Positions 1 through 7,956 of a stretch of 12,917 bases of DNA are shown here, one piece after another; the stretch's first letter is position 1; each line of letters starts with the position of its first letter. Both the position numbers and the translations under genes were made by a program. The notes beneath the pieces are model-generated. The model had not been told where the DNA came from. It saw only the letters and a list, made by a program, of their open reading frames with translations, and did not search any database. This DNA is from an uncultured beta proteobacterium (GTDB lineage Bacteria; Pseudomonadota; Gammaproteobacteria; Burkholderiales; Burkholderiaceae_C). The stretch lies in assembly GCA_903958915.1 (NCBI GenBank), contig CAJBVC010000841.1, forward strand, positions 1 to 12,917, in the 5' to 3' direction.

Positions 1-1820
1 GGGTTGCAGTTGACCATGATGGTCTCGTACCCGTCTTCGCGCATCGCCAGCGCAGCGTGCACGCAGCAATAGTCAAATTCGATGCCCTGCCCGATGCGAT
101 TCGGGCCGCCGCCCAGCACCATGATCTTCTTGTTCGACGTCGGCGCAGCTTCGCACTCTGCACCTTCGGACTCGTAGGTGGAGTACATGTAGGCGGTGTT
201 GGTGGCAAACTCGGCTGCGCAGGTGTCCACGCGCTTGTAGACTGGCCGCACCCCGAGTTCACGACGCTTGAGGCGAACAGCGGTGTCAGTGGTTTTGAAC
301 TGTTTGGCCAGGCGGCGGTCGGAAAAGCCTTTTTGCTTGAGCGCGCGCAATGTAGCGGCGTCAATTTGTTCGAGGGCCGACGCGCCATGGGCAAACGGCA
401 AACGTTCGATCTCCAGCTCGATTCTGACGATCTGTTCAATCTGCACCAAAAACCAGCGGTCGATCTTAGTCAATTCAAAGACTTCATCGACGCTCCAGCC
501 CGCGGCAAAGGCGTCGCCCACGTACCAGATGCGCTCAGGTCCTGGCTCACCCAGTTCACGCTCCAGTAACTCGCGATCCTGGGTTTTTTCGTTCATGCCA
601 TCGACGCCCACTTCAAGGCCACGCAGCGCTTTCTGGAACGATTCCTGGAATGTGCGCCCCATGGCCATCACTTCGCCCACACTTTTCATCTGCGTGGTCA
701 GGCGGCTATCGGCTGCAGGAAACTTCTCGAACGCAAAACGCGGGATCTTGGTGACCACATAGTCGATGCTGGGCTCGAAACTCGCCGGCGTGGCACCGCC
801 GGTGATGTCATTGCGCAACTCATCGAGCGTAAAGCCCACAGCCAGCTTGGCCGCCACCTTGGCAATCGGAAAACCGGTGGCTTTCGACGCCAGGGCCGAC
901 GAACGTGAAACCCTCGGATTCATCTCGATGACGATCATGCGGCCGTCTACGGGGTTGATAGAAAACTGCACGTTTGAGCCGCCGGTGTCCACCCCGATTT
1001 CGCGCAAGACCGCGAGCGAGGCGTTGCGCAGAATCTGATACTCCTTGTCGGTCAGGGTCTGCGCCGGCGCCACGGTGATGGAGTCGCCCGTGTGCACGCC
1101 CATGGGGTCCAGGTTTTCGATCGAGCAGACGATGATGCAGTTGTCCGCCTTGTCGCGCACCACTTCCATCTCGTACTCTTTCCAGCCCAAGAGCGACTCT
1201 TCAATCAGCAGTTCATTGGTGGGCGACGCTTCCAGCCCGCGCTTGCAAATGGTCTCAAACTCTTCCGAGTTGTAGGCAATTCCGCCACCAGTGCCACCGA
1301 GCGTGAAGCTGGGCCGAATGACGGTCGGGAAGCCCACCTGCTTCTGTACGCCCCAGGCTTCTTCCATGCTGTGGGCAATGCCGGAGCGGGCGGATCCCAG
1401 CCCGATTTTGGTCATGGCGTCCTTGAACTTGAGCCGGTCTTCGGCCTTGTCAATCGCCTCAGGCGTGGCGCCAATGAGTTCCACCTGGTATTTGTCCAGT
1501 ACGCCGTGGTGCCACAAATCAAGCGCACAGTTCAACGCCGTCTGCCCCCCCATGGTCGGCAAAATCGCGTCGGGGCGCTCCTTGGCAATGATTTTTTCGA
1601 CGGTTTGCCAGGTGATCGGCTCAATGTAGGTGACGTCGGCCGTGGCCGGGTCGGTCATGATCGTGGCCGGGTTGCTGTTGATCAGGATGACCTTGAATCC
1701 CTCTTCGCGCAGGGCCTTGCAGGCTTGCACCCCAGAGTAGTCAAACTCGCAGGCCTGACCAATGATGATGGGGCCAGCGCCGATAATGAGAATGCTTTGT
1801 ATGTCAGTACGTTTTGGCAT
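1..1820 (-). CDS. carB: Carbamoyl-phosphate synthetase large subunit, N-terminal 606 residues (3' end outside window)
   Basis: This is the synthetase subunit that makes carbamoyl phosphate from bicarbonate, two ATP and ammonia delivered by CarA. The product feeds arginine and pyrimidine synthesis in the cytoplasm. The frame opens with [16 protein letters not shown] and stays open to the left edge, giving 606 full codons of a protein usually about 1070-1080 residues long. Residues 1 to about 400 form the carboxyphosphate ATP-grasp domain. Residues known from the E. coli enzyme fall at identical numbers: R129, R169, E215, H243, E299 and N301. About 404-553 is the oligomerisation region. The second, carbamoyl-phosphate half begins near residue 563 with [16 protein letters not shown] and is cut by the window. 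The ATG follows the carA TGA after one base (TGA-C-ATG), and a GGAG lies in the end of carA, so translation is probably coupled. The 3' end is missing only because of the window edge. Confidence 0.97.
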   Translation of the reverse strand, partial: MPKRTDIQSILIIGAGPIIIGQACEFDYSGVQACKALREEGFKVILINSNPATIMTDPATADVTYIEPITWQTVEKIIAKERPDAILPTMGGQTALNCALDLWHHGVLDKYQVELIGATPEAIDKAEDRLKFKDAMTKIGLGSARSGIAHSMEEAWGVQKQVGFPTVIRPSFTLGGTGGGIAYNSEEFETICKRGLEASPTNELLIEESLLGWKEYEMEVVRDKADNCIIVCSIENLDPMGVHTGDSITVAPAQTLTDKEYQILRNASLAVLREIGVDTGGSNVQFSINPVDGRMIVIEMNPRVSRSSALASKATGFPIAKVAAKLAVGFTLDELRNDITGGATPASFEPSIDYVVTKIPRFAFEKFPAADSRLTTQMKSVGEVMAMGRTFQESFQKALRGLEVGVDGMNEKTQDRELLERELGEPGPERIWYVGDAFAAGWSVDEVFELTKIDRWFLVQIEQIVRIELEIERLPFAHGASALEQIDAATLRALKQKGFSDRRLAKQFKTTDTAVRLKRRELGVRPVYKRVDTCAAEFATNTAYMYSTYESEGAECEAAPTSNKKIMVLGGGPNRIGQGIEFDYCCVHAALAMREDGYETIMVNCN

Positions 1821-1821
1821 G

Positions 1822-2985
1822 TCAGTGTTGCTCCATCAGGGCAATGAAGCGGTCAAAGAGGGTTCCGATGTCCTGTGGGCCGGGGCTGGCTTCGGGGTGG
1901 CCCTGGAAACAAAATGCAGGCTTGTCGGTGCGCATCAGGCCCTGCAAGGTGTTGTCAAAAAGGCTGACATGGGTCGCGCGCAAGTGAGGCGGCAAAGAAC
2001 CTTCATCCACCGCAAAGCCATGGTTCTGGCTGGTGATGGCGACACGGCCGCTGTCCAAATCCTTGACCGGGTGGTTGGCGCCGTGATGTCCGAACTTCAT
2101 CTTGAAGGTCCTGGCGCCAGACGCCAGCGCCATGATTTGGTGCCCCAAACAGATACCGAAGGTGGGGATGCCGGTTTCAATCAGTTCTGCCGCCGCCACA
2201 ATGGCGTAATCGCACGGCTGCGGGTCACCTGGGCCATTGCTCAAAAAGATGCCGTCGGGCTTGTATGAAAGAACTTCCGCTGCGGTGGTCTGCGCCGGCA
2301 CCACCGTCACCCTGCAGCCGCGTTGCACCAGCATGCGCAGAATGTTCTTTTTGACGCCAAAGTCGTAGGCGACCACGTGGAAGCGTGGATCTCTGATCTG
2401 GCTGTACCCGCCATCCAATTCCCATTCTCCCTGGGTCCATTCATAGGACGTCTGGCAACTGACGACTTTCGCCAAGTCCTGACCCGCCATGCTCGGAGCA
2501 GCCTTGGCTGCCGCGATGGCACGAGCCAACAGTGCGTCGGACACCACCTCACCGTCAGCGAGTGCCAGAATGCAGCCATTCTGTGCCCCTTGCGTGCGCA
2601 ATTGGCGGGTCAGTTGGCGGGTATCGATATTGGCAATGGCCACCGTGCCCTCGGCCACCAGGTACTGGGTCAAAGTCTGGGTGGAACGGAAGTTGGAGGC
2701 CAGCATCGGCACATCGCGCACGATCAGCCCGGCGGCCTGCACCTTGTCGGACTCCACATCTTCCGGGTTGATACCGTAGTTGCCGATGTGGGGGTAGGTG
2801 AGCGTGACGATCTGCTGGCAGTAACTGGGGTCTGTCAGGATTTCCTGGTAGCCAGTCATGGAGGTATTGAACACCACCTCGCCGACCGTGGAGCCGGCGG
2901 CTCCGATGGAATTGCCAATGTAGACCGTGCCGTCTGCGAGCGCCAGGATGGCGGGTGGGGTGGTTCCCTGAAGAGACAAAAGCAC
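1822..2985 (-). CDS. carA: Carbamoyl-phosphate synthetase small (glutamine amidotransferase) subunit
   Basis: CarA hydrolyses glutamine and channels the ammonia to CarB. The protein is 387 residues with the chosen start, close to the usual 380-390. The N-terminal CPSase small-chain domain includes [17 protein letters not shown]. The C-terminal class I amidotransferase domain begins near residue 200 ([13 protein letters not shown]). The nucleophile is Cys279 in GICLGHQ, with His363 and Glu365 in [11 protein letters not shown] completing the triad. The offset from the E. coli residues (C269, H353, E355) is a constant 10. Start choice: the frame also has an ATG at 3018, which would add 11 residues ([11 protein letters not shown]). 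The GTG at 2985 has GGAGA five bases upstream and yields [11 protein letters not shown], the form I recall for related species, so I prefer it. carB follows one base after the stop. A candidate promoter lies about 150 bases upstream. Confidence 0.95.
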   Translation of the reverse strand: MLLSLQGTTPPAILALADGTVYIGNSIGAAGSTVGEVVFNTSMTGYQEILTDPSYCQQIVTLTYPHIGNYGINPEDVESDKVQAAGLIVRDVPMLASNFRSTQTLTQYLVAEGTVAIANIDTRQLTRQLRTQGAQNGCILALADGEVVSDALLARAIAAAKAAPSMAGQDLAKVVSCQTSYEWTQGEWELDGGYSQIRDPRFHVVAYDFGVKKNILRMLVQRGCRVTVVPAQTTAAEVLSYKPDGIFLSNGPGDPQPCDYAIVAAAELIETGIPTFGICLGHQIMALASGARTFKMKFGHHGANHPVKDLDSGRVAITSQNHGFAVDEGSLPPHLRATHVSLFDNTLQGLMRTDKPAFCFQGHPEASPGPQDIGTLFDRFIALMEQH

Positions 2986-2990
2986 TGGTT

Positions 2991-2995
2991 TCTCC
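2991..2995 (-). promoter_or_regulatory. Ribosome binding site selecting the GTG start of carA
   Basis: On the minus strand GGAGA is followed by AACCA and then GTG at 2985. This matches the anti-Shine-Dalgarno sequence with good spacing. No comparable purine run lies upstream of the alternative ATG at 3018, so this site decides the start call. Confidence 0.65.
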
Positions 2996-3034
2996 GAATG
3001 GGTTACGGGTACGCCCAAACGCGCTCAAGAATGG

Positions 3035-3074
3035 CTCTTGGCGGGTGTCCGCTGGGATCGACTCCTGGCGGGTG
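3035..3074. repeat. Imperfect 13-bp direct repeat in the carA leader
   Basis: Two copies lie at 3035-3047 and 3062-3074. The plus-strand sequences are CTCTTGGCGGGTG and CTCCTGGCGGGTG, which match at 12 of 13 bases with starts 27 bp apart (about 2.5 helical turns). Both lie in the untranslated leader between the candidate promoter and carA. They could be operator half-sites or chance; I recognise no known ArgR or other operator consensus. Confidence 0.4.
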
Positions 3075-3136
3075 CTTTAATTGAGGGAATGTTGCTTGAA
3101 ATGCGCTTGGGACGGCTGTTTTCTGGAAAGCCTCCC

Positions 3137-3142
3137 ATTATA
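3137..3142 (-). promoter_or_regulatory. Candidate sigma-70 -10 box for carAB
   Basis: Minus-strand TATAAT, a perfect -10 hexamer, lies across the TAA stop of the RNA methyltransferase gene. It is in the expected place for an independent carAB promoter. A start about seven bases downstream would give a leader of roughly 140 nt. The -35 is weak: a 17-base spacer gives CAGAAT, and the better-looking GCGACA is 21 bases away. The G at the extended -10 position is present but its T is not. It could therefore be activator-dependent or a chance match. Confidence 0.4.
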
Positions 3143-3926
3143 ACGGGCGCTGCTCTGCCATTCTGTCGCTGCTGCTCGCATGAAGACAGATGGCCGCCGC
3201 CGCCGCGACGTTCAACGACTCTTCTCCCCCGGGCTGACCGATGCGGGCGAAAAGGGCTGCACGGGCCATCAGCTCCTCGCTGACGCCCTGCCCTTCGTGG
3301 CCAAAAGCCCACGCACATGGGCACGGCAGGCGAAGATTTTGCAGCAAGTCTCCCTGGTGCGAACTGGTCACCACCACGGATACCTGAAGCGCATCCAGCG
3401 CTTGCAGCGTCAGTCCCTCGTGCAATTGCAGCCCGAAATGCGCACCCATGGCAGCACGCAACACCTTGGGGGACCACAAAGCGGCCGTGCCAGTGAGGGC
3501 CAATACCTGCCTGAAACCGAAAGCCCCCGCGCTGCGCAGGATGGAGCCCACGTTGCCGGCGTCCTGCACCCGGTCGAGAATCACCGTGGGCGCGTTGGGC
3601 AGCAAGTGACTTGGCACGGGCACTTCCAGTACAAATCCCACATGCGCCGGCGACTCCAGCCCGCTAATTTCACGCCACAGCATGTCCTTGACCACTACAC
3701 TTTTGATAGCTTCTTGCGCATACTGGGCGGGCGCTGCAGGCCAGAATGACTCCGAAAATAGGGCCAGTGCGGGCTTCCAGCCTCGGTCCAGCGCCGCACT
3801 GCACAAGTGATCGCCTTCGACCCAGCAGCGTCCCAGCTTGCGGTACGCGGTGTTGTCGCCACTGAGCTTGCGAAGCTCCTTGAGCAGCGGGTTGTCGCGT
3901 GAGGTGATGACGGATGGGCTGGTCAT
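3138..3926 (-). CDS. TrmH/SpoU-family (SPOUT) RNA 2'-O-ribose methyltransferase, substrate unassigned
   Basis: The 262-residue protein fits S-adenosylmethionine-dependent 2'-O-ribose methylation of rRNA or tRNA in the cytoplasm. Residues 1 to about 100 resemble the small RNA-binding domain that precedes the catalytic domain in RlmB/TsnR-like members ([13 protein letters not shown] near the start). The SPOUT knot domain follows with all three family motifs. Motif 1 is [17 protein letters not shown] at 118-134, with the conserved Asn125 and Arg131. Motif 2 is [12 protein letters not shown] at 208-219, with Glu211. Motif 3 is [14 protein letters not shown] around 232-245, with Asn239. The ATG overlaps the rnhB TGA by four bases (ATGA), so the two are probably translationally coupled. 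The last codon overlaps the candidate carA -10 box. The modified nucleotide cannot be told from sequence; RlmB-like 23S rRNA methylation is one possibility, so I give no symbol. Confidence 0.9.
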   Translation of the reverse strand: MTSPSVITSRDNPLLKELRKLSGDNTAYRKLGRCWVEGDHLCSAALDRGWKPALALFSESFWPAAPAQYAQEAIKSVVVKDMLWREISGLESPAHVGFVLEVPVPSHLLPNAPTVILDRVQDAGNVGSILRSAGAFGFRQVLALTGTAALWSPKVLRAAMGAHFGLQLHEGLTLQALDALQVSVVVTSSHQGDLLQNLRLPCPCAWAFGHEGQGVSEELMARAALFARIGQPGGEESLNVAAAAAICLHASSSDRMAEQRPL

Positions 3927-4567
3927 AGAACAGCTGTCACCGGGGCAAAAGTCTTGCGGTGCTGTGGACAGGCACCATGGGTTTTCAACGCCGCCAGATG
4001 CTCGGCCGTGCCGTAGCCTTTGTGGCCGGCAAATCCGTACTGCGGATATTGCGCATCCAGTTCCTTACACCAGCGGTCGCGCGTCACCTTGGCCAGAATG
4101 GACGCTGCCGAAATCGCTGGTACCAGAGCGTCTCCTTTGACAATCGCTTGCGCGGGCACGCCCAGCACCGGCAGGCGGTTTCCGTCAACAAGCACCTTGG
4201 CTGGTCTTAGCCGCAGGCCCTCGACGGCGCGGCGCATTGCCAACAGGGTCGCCTGCAGGATATTGAGCGTGTCAATTTCCTCCACGCTGGCCTGTGCGAT
4301 CGAGCAGCAAAGTGCTTTTGCCAGAATTTCATCGAACAGCTTGTCGCGCCGCAAGGCAGTCAGTTTTTTGGAGTCGGCCAAACCTTTGATGGTGTACCGT
4401 TCGTCGAGTATGACTGCGGCCGCTACCACCGGACCCGCCAGGGGACCGCGCCCGGCCTCGTCCACGCCCGCCAACAAGCCCACCGTGTCCCAGCGCAACT
4501 GCCTGCGCAGCAATCGCGCCTGGTGCGCAAGTTCAAGTTCAGCGTTGGAGGACTTTTTGGATCGCAT
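3923..4567 (-). CDS. rnhB: Ribonuclease HII
   Basis: RNase HII cuts the RNA strand of RNA-DNA hybrids and removes single ribonucleotides misincorporated in DNA. From the ATG at 4567 the protein has 214 residues, within the usual 195-220. The four metal-binding acidic residues are visible: Asp36 and Glu37 in [12 protein letters not shown], Asp128 in VLVDGN, and Asp146 in [21 protein letters not shown]. The C-terminal [14 protein letters not shown] signature (177-190) is typical of the family. The open frame continues to a start at 4738, but those 57 extra residues are a basic, family-unlike reading of lpxB in another frame. The chosen ATG overlaps the lpxB end by 29 nt and has no clear Shine-Dalgarno site, which suggests coupling. 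A GTG at 4483, just before [12 protein letters not shown], is a less likely alternative. Confidence 0.95.
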   Translation of the reverse strand: MRSKKSSNAELELAHQARLLRRQLRWDTVGLLAGVDEAGRGPLAGPVVAAAVILDERYTIKGLADSKKLTALRRDKLFDEILAKALCCSIAQASVEEIDTLNILQATLLAMRRAVEGLRLRPAKVLVDGNRLPVLGVPAQAIVKGDALVPAISAASILAKVTRDRWCKELDAQYPQYGFAGHKGYGTAEHLAALKTHGACPQHRKTFAPVTAVL

Positions 4568-5699
4568 CGGTGGCAAGGGTAGCGGTATCGCGCTGCAACT
4601 CGTGGTGTAGCGCCAGGAAACGGTTTTGCAATTGCTCAATTTTCGAAGGAGCGTGGTGCTTCGCGTCCAGCCACACCAGCACCTCCCGCGCCAAAGATTC
4701 AGGCGTGGCTTGGTCCTGCAAGAGTTCAGGGACCACAAATGCTTCGCACAGGATATTGGGTAAACCGACCCAGGGTTGCAACTGCTTGCGCCGCATCAGC
4801 TGCCACGACAGCCATCCCATGTGGTAAGCGATCACCATCGGGCGCTTGAACAGCGCTGCTTCCAGCGTGGCTGTGCCGCTGGCAATCAGGGTGACATCAC
4901 ACGCGGCAAGTGCCAGATGCGACTGGCCCGACAGAATCGTCAGCCGCGCCGCATTACCACTTTCCACAGCCAGGCGATCAACGATCGCCTTCAAGCCAGG
5001 CACCGCGGGCACTATGAATTTTGTAGCTGGTCGCGCTTGCTGGATAAGCGTGGCAGCCCGAAAGAACCGCAACGCCAGGTGCGATATTTCGGAGTTTCGG
5101 CTGCCCGGCAACAGCGCGACCACGTCATCTGCATCGTCCAGCGCCAGGGCGCGCCGCGCGGCTGCACGGTCAGGTTCCAGTGGGATGACGCTGGCCAACG
5201 GGTGGCCGACAAAGCTGGCCGAAATGCCGTTTTTCTCCAGCAATGCCGGCTCAAACGGGAAGATGCACAGCACATGGTCGGTGCTGTTGCGGATTTTCTC
5301 CATGCGCTCGGGCCGCCAGGCCCAAACCGAGGGCGAGACAAAGTGAACGGTCTTGATGCCTTTCGCCTTGAGCGCCGCTTCCAGGTCGAGGTTGAAGTCT
5401 GGCGCGTCAACACCAACAAAAAGATCGGGGCGCTGAGCCAGAAGACGTTCACGCAACTGGTTGCGAATGCCCAGAATCTCGCGGTAGCGGCGCAACAACT
5501 CCCAGCTGAATCCGTGCACCGAGAGTTTGTGGTGCGGCCACCATGCCTCGAATCCGTGCCGCGCCATCTGTGGGCCACCAATGCCGACAGCGGTCAGCGC
5601 ACTCCAGCGCGAACGCAAACCTTCCAAGAGAAGCCCGGCCAGCAGGTCTCCGGAGGCCTCGCCTGCCACCATGGCGAGGTGAGGGTCGTTGCTTGGCAT
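4539..5699 (-). CDS. lpxB: Lipid-A-disaccharide synthase
   Basis: LpxB is a GT19 glycosyltransferase at the inner-membrane face. It joins UDP-2,3-diacylglucosamine to lipid X to form the beta-1,6 disaccharide 1-phosphate of lipid A. At 386 residues it matches the family (382 in E. coli). Visible motifs are [11 protein letters not shown] (12-22), [10 protein letters not shown] (94-103), [12 protein letters not shown] (122-133), FVGHPL (163-168), [10 protein letters not shown] (196-205) and ASGTATLEA further on. Asp98 and Arg201, both known to be important in this family, fall at the same numbers as in characterised enzymes. The family's usual VMG near residue 62 reads VHG here. The ATG lies 12 bases after the lpxA stop without a strong ribosome binding site, so coupling to lpxA is likely. 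Its end overlaps the rnhB start. Confidence 0.97.
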   Translation of the reverse strand: MPSNDPHLAMVAGEASGDLLAGLLLEGLRSRWSALTAVGIGGPQMARHGFEAWWPHHKLSVHGFSWELLRRYREILGIRNQLRERLLAQRPDLFVGVDAPDFNLDLEAALKAKGIKTVHFVSPSVWAWRPERMEKIRNSTDHVLCIFPFEPALLEKNGISASFVGHPLASVIPLEPDRAAARRALALDDADDVVALLPGSRNSEISHLALRFFRAATLIQQARPATKFIVPAVPGLKAIVDRLAVESGNAARLTILSGQSHLALAACDVTLIASGTATLEAALFKRPMVIAYHMGWLSWQLMRRKQLQPWVGLPNILCEAFVVPELLQDQATPESLAREVLVWLDAKHHAPSKIEQLQNRFLALHHELQRDTATLATDAIQKVLQR

Positions 5700-5711
5700 G
5701 GCGTGAGCAGA

Positions 5712-6500
5712 TCAGCGAACGATGCCGCGGTCCGACTGCGCCAGAAAATCCAGCATCATCTGGACATCCGCGGTGCTTTCGATCTGCTCGCCAAGCAACT
5801 GCGCCATCTCAAGCTGCGCGGCAGCCAGCGTCAACCCCTGGCGGTATAGCAGTTTGTGCAATTGCTTGATAACCGCAATGCGCTCAGGCGTAAAGCCGCG
5901 ACGGCGCAAACCCTCCTGGTTGATACCCGACGCCGAAGCCGGGTTGCCCGCTACCGTGACATAGGGCGGGACGTCCTGCGCCAAGCGGGTCTGGAAGCCG
6001 GTCATGGCATGGGCCCCGATCCGCACAAACTGGTGCACACCCGAAAGCCCGCCCAGAAAGACCCAATCACCGATGTGCACGTGACCACCCAGGGTTGCAC
6101 CGTTGGCGAAAATAGTGTTGTCGCCAACCTGGCAATCGTGGGCGATGTGCACGTAGGCCATGACCCAGTTGTCACTGCCAACCCGTGTCACGCCAACGTC
6201 GCCCGGTGAGCCAATGTTGAAGGTGCAAAACTCACGAATGGTGTTGCGGTCACCGATGAGCAGTTCGCAGGGTTCGCCGTTGTACTTTTTGTCCTGCGGA
6301 ATGGCGCCCAGAGAATTGAACTGAAAAATGCGATTGTCGCAACCAATAGCGGTATGCCCTTCAATCACACAGTGCGGCCCAACGGTCGTCCCGGCCCCAA
6401 TGCGAACGTGCGGGCCAATCACCGTGAACGGACCGACCGTGACCGAAGAGTCCAACTCTGCCGACGCGTCTACAAGTGCTGTGGAGTGGATCGTGCTCAC
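5712..6500 (-). CDS. lpxA: Acyl-ACP--UDP-N-acetylglucosamine O-acyltransferase
   Basis: LpxA catalyses the first step of lipid A synthesis, moving a 3-hydroxyacyl chain from ACP to the 3-OH of UDP-GlcNAc. It is 262 residues, the same length as the E. coli enzyme. The left-handed parallel beta-helix appears as repeated hexapeptides ([20 protein letters not shown]). The catalytic base is His121 in VHIAHDC, equivalent to E. coli His125. The helical C-terminal domain starts near [15 protein letters not shown] (194-208). At the position aligned with the acyl-chain ruler Gly173 of E. coli this protein has Phe169 ([16 protein letters not shown]), which may favour a shorter chain. The start is GTG at 6500; AGGGG lies nine bases upstream and no in-frame ATG is near. 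It sits 19 bases after fabZ and 12 before lpxB. Confidence 0.97.
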   Translation of the reverse strand: MSTIHSTALVDASAELDSSVTVGPFTVIGPHVRIGAGTTVGPHCVIEGHTAIGCDNRIFQFNSLGAIPQDKKYNGEPCELLIGDRNTIREFCTFNIGSPGDVGVTRVGSDNWVMAYVHIAHDCQVGDNTIFANGATLGGHVHIGDWVFLGGLSGVHQFVRIGAHAMTGFQTRLAQDVPPYVTVAGNPASASGINQEGLRRRGFTPERIAVIKQLHKLLYRQGLTLAAAQLEMAQLLGEQIESTADVQMMLDFLAQSDRGIVR

Positions 6501-6509
6501 AATGTCAAT

Positions 6510-6514
6510 CCCCT
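6510..6514 (-). promoter_or_regulatory. Ribosome binding site for the GTG start of lpxA
   Basis: Minus-strand AGGGG, followed by ATTGACATT and then GTG at 6500, is a good Shine-Dalgarno match. It lies in the 19-base gap after the fabZ stop and supports the GTG start, for which there is no nearby in-frame ATG. Confidence 0.6.
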
Positions 6515-6519
6515 GGAAC

Positions 6520-6960
6520 TCAAGGCACGGTGCGCATGGTGCACATCAGTTCGGCTTCGCATGCGATGTTGCCGTCGACTCTGACAACACCCTTGAACTT
6601 GAAAATGCCAGACTTGGCGCGCAGCAGTTCCACGTCCATGATCAACTGGTCACCAGGCTCCACCGGTCGCTTGAATCGCGCAGCATCGATACCAGCAAAG
6701 TAGTACACCGTCTTGTCGTCCGGCGTCACACCCATGGCGTCAAATGACAACAGCGCCGCGGCTTGCGCCAGTGCTTCCAGCATCAGAACCCCGGGCATCA
6801 CCGGGCGATGCGGGAAGTGGCCGGTAAAAAACGGCTCGTTGATGGTGACATTCTTGAGTGCCTGAATCGATTTACCCTTCTCCATGGACAACACGCGATC
6901 CACCAGCAGAAATGGATAACGATGGGGCAATTTTTTGAGAATGTCGTGGATATCCATCAT
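6520..6960 (-). CDS. fabZ: 3-hydroxyacyl-[acyl-carrier-protein] dehydratase
   Basis: FabZ dehydrates 3-hydroxyacyl-ACP to trans-2-enoyl-ACP in type II fatty acid synthesis. It therefore competes with LpxA and LpxD for the same 3-hydroxyacyl-ACP pool, a known reason for its place among lipid A genes. The 146-residue protein is a single hot-dog domain. The catalytic pair is His48 in FFTGHFP and Glu62 in [15 protein letters not shown]. The N-terminus [20 protein letters not shown] is typical. Two adjacent ATG codons (6960 and 6957) could serve as the start. The first overlaps the lpxD TGA as ATGA, which suggests coupling; a weak GAGA lies about eight bases upstream. Confidence 0.97.
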   Translation of the reverse strand: MMDIHDILKKLPHRYPFLLVDRVLSMEKGKSIQALKNVTINEPFFTGHFPHRPVMPGVLMLEALAQAAALLSFDAMGVTPDDKTVYYFAGIDAARFKRPVEPGDQLIMDVELLRAKSGIFKFKGVVRVDGNIACEAELMCTMRTVP

Positions 6961-7931
6961 GGTTTGATCTCTTTTTCTATCGTTTTGATGCGGTCACGCA
7001 AGGAGTGCAGTTGCTTCAATGTGGCAGCGTTGCGTTCCCAGGAGGCGTTGTCATCAACCGGGAAAATACCGGTGTAATGACCAGGCTTGAGTATCGACTT
7101 GCTGACCACCGTGGCGGCTGAAATATTGACATAGGGCGCCAAAGTGAGGTGCCCCAAAATGATGGCGCCACCGCCCACGGTGCAGTTGGCGCCAATGGTG
7201 GCGCTCCCCGCCACGCCGACACAGCCCGCCATGGCGGTATTGCGTCCCACATGTACGTTGTGGCCGATCTGAATCAGGTTGTCAAGCTTCACCCCGTCTT
7301 CAAGCACGGTGTTCTGCAGGGCACCGCGATCGATGCAGGTATTGGCGCCAATCTCAACATCATTGCCTATCAGCACCGCGCCGAGTTGCTCGATCTTTTC
7401 CCAGGTGTCTCCATTGGGTGCAAAACCAAAGCCATCGGCGCCGATCACCACACCCGGATGCAGCAGACAACGCTCTCCGATGTGGCAGTCTTCGCCAACG
7501 GTTACACGCGACTTCAACACCGTGTGCGCACCGATGTGTGCGCCGCGCTCGACCACACACAAGGCACCGACGCTGGCAGTGGGATGAATGACGGCCTGCG
7601 GGTCCACCACGGCACTGGGGTGGATGTGCGCAGACTCCATCGGGCGAAGCTGTTTCTTCCACCATTGGGTCAGCCGCGCGAAGTACAAATAGGGCTCTGG
7701 TGTCACGATGCACGCACCACGTGACAATGCCGCTTCTTTTGCTTGGACCCCCACGATGACGCAGCCGGCTTTGGATCCAAGCAATTGCTGCTGGTACCTG
7801 GGATTACTCAGAAAACTGATGTCGGACGGTGTTGCTGCTTCCAGTGGCGCCAGACCCGATACAACAACCGAGGCATCCCCATGAAACTCACCTCCCAGCG
7901 CAGTGACGATGGTTTTCAGCTCCAATCGCAT
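6957..7931 (-). CDS. lpxD: UDP-3-O-(3-hydroxyacyl)glucosamine N-acyltransferase
   Basis: LpxD adds the second 3-hydroxyacyl chain, to the 2-amino group of the glucosamine, in the third step of lipid A synthesis. The 324-residue protein has the three expected parts. The N-terminal uridine-binding domain is about 1-100 ([22 protein letters not shown]). The left-handed beta-helix of hexapeptide repeats spans about 101-280. A C-terminal helix, [18 protein letters not shown], ends the protein. The catalytic His224 (LIQIGHNV) and the second conserved His261 (ILGHLTL) match E. coli His239 and His276 at a constant offset of 15. Val275 aligns with the E. coli chain-length residue Met290. The ATG has GAGGG seven bases upstream (7939-7943). 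The gene follows skp after 25 bases and overlaps fabZ by four. Confidence 0.97.
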   Translation of the reverse strand: MRLELKTIVTALGGEFHGDASVVVSGLAPLEAATPSDISFLSNPRYQQQLLGSKAGCVIVGVQAKEAALSRGACIVTPEPYLYFARLTQWWKKQLRPMESAHIHPSAVVDPQAVIHPTASVGALCVVERGAHIGAHTVLKSRVTVGEDCHIGERCLLHPGVVIGADGFGFAPNGDTWEKIEQLGAVLIGNDVEIGANTCIDRGALQNTVLEDGVKLDNLIQIGHNVHVGRNTAMAGCVGVAGSATIGANCTVGGGAIILGHLTLAPYVNISAATVVSKSILKPGHYTGIFPVDDNASWERNAATLKQLHSLRDRIKTIEKEIKP

Positions 7932-7956
7932 CCCTCAACCCTCGCCGGGCAAGACT

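Noticed and set aside
3112..3130. Possible hairpin GGCT...AGCC as a terminator after the methyltransferase gene.
   Set aside because: The stem is only four pairs plus a few interrupted by a bulge, the loop is irregular and no U tract follows, so it is not a credible intrinsic terminator.
3025..3477. A 150-codon minus-strand frame between the methyltransferase gene and carA, whose last 37 codons (from the ATG at 3138) could be a leader peptide.
   Set aside because: The ATG is inside the candidate -10 box, so the transcript from that promoter would not contain it. It has no ribosome binding site, and the upstream part is an out-of-frame reading of the methyltransferase gene. The residues show no arginine or pyrimidine attenuation-like pattern.
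4568..4738. N-terminal extension of the rnhB frame by 57 residues.
   Set aside because: The extension is an alternate-frame reading of lpxB, with many Trp, Cys and Arg residues and no similarity to RNase HII. The ATG at 4567 gives the normal family length.
4776..5849. A 357-codon open frame on the plus strand opposite lpxB and the end of lpxA.
   Set aside because: It spans two clear minus-strand genes, has a Gln/Arg/His-rich composition without motifs, and looks like a shadow of codon bias.
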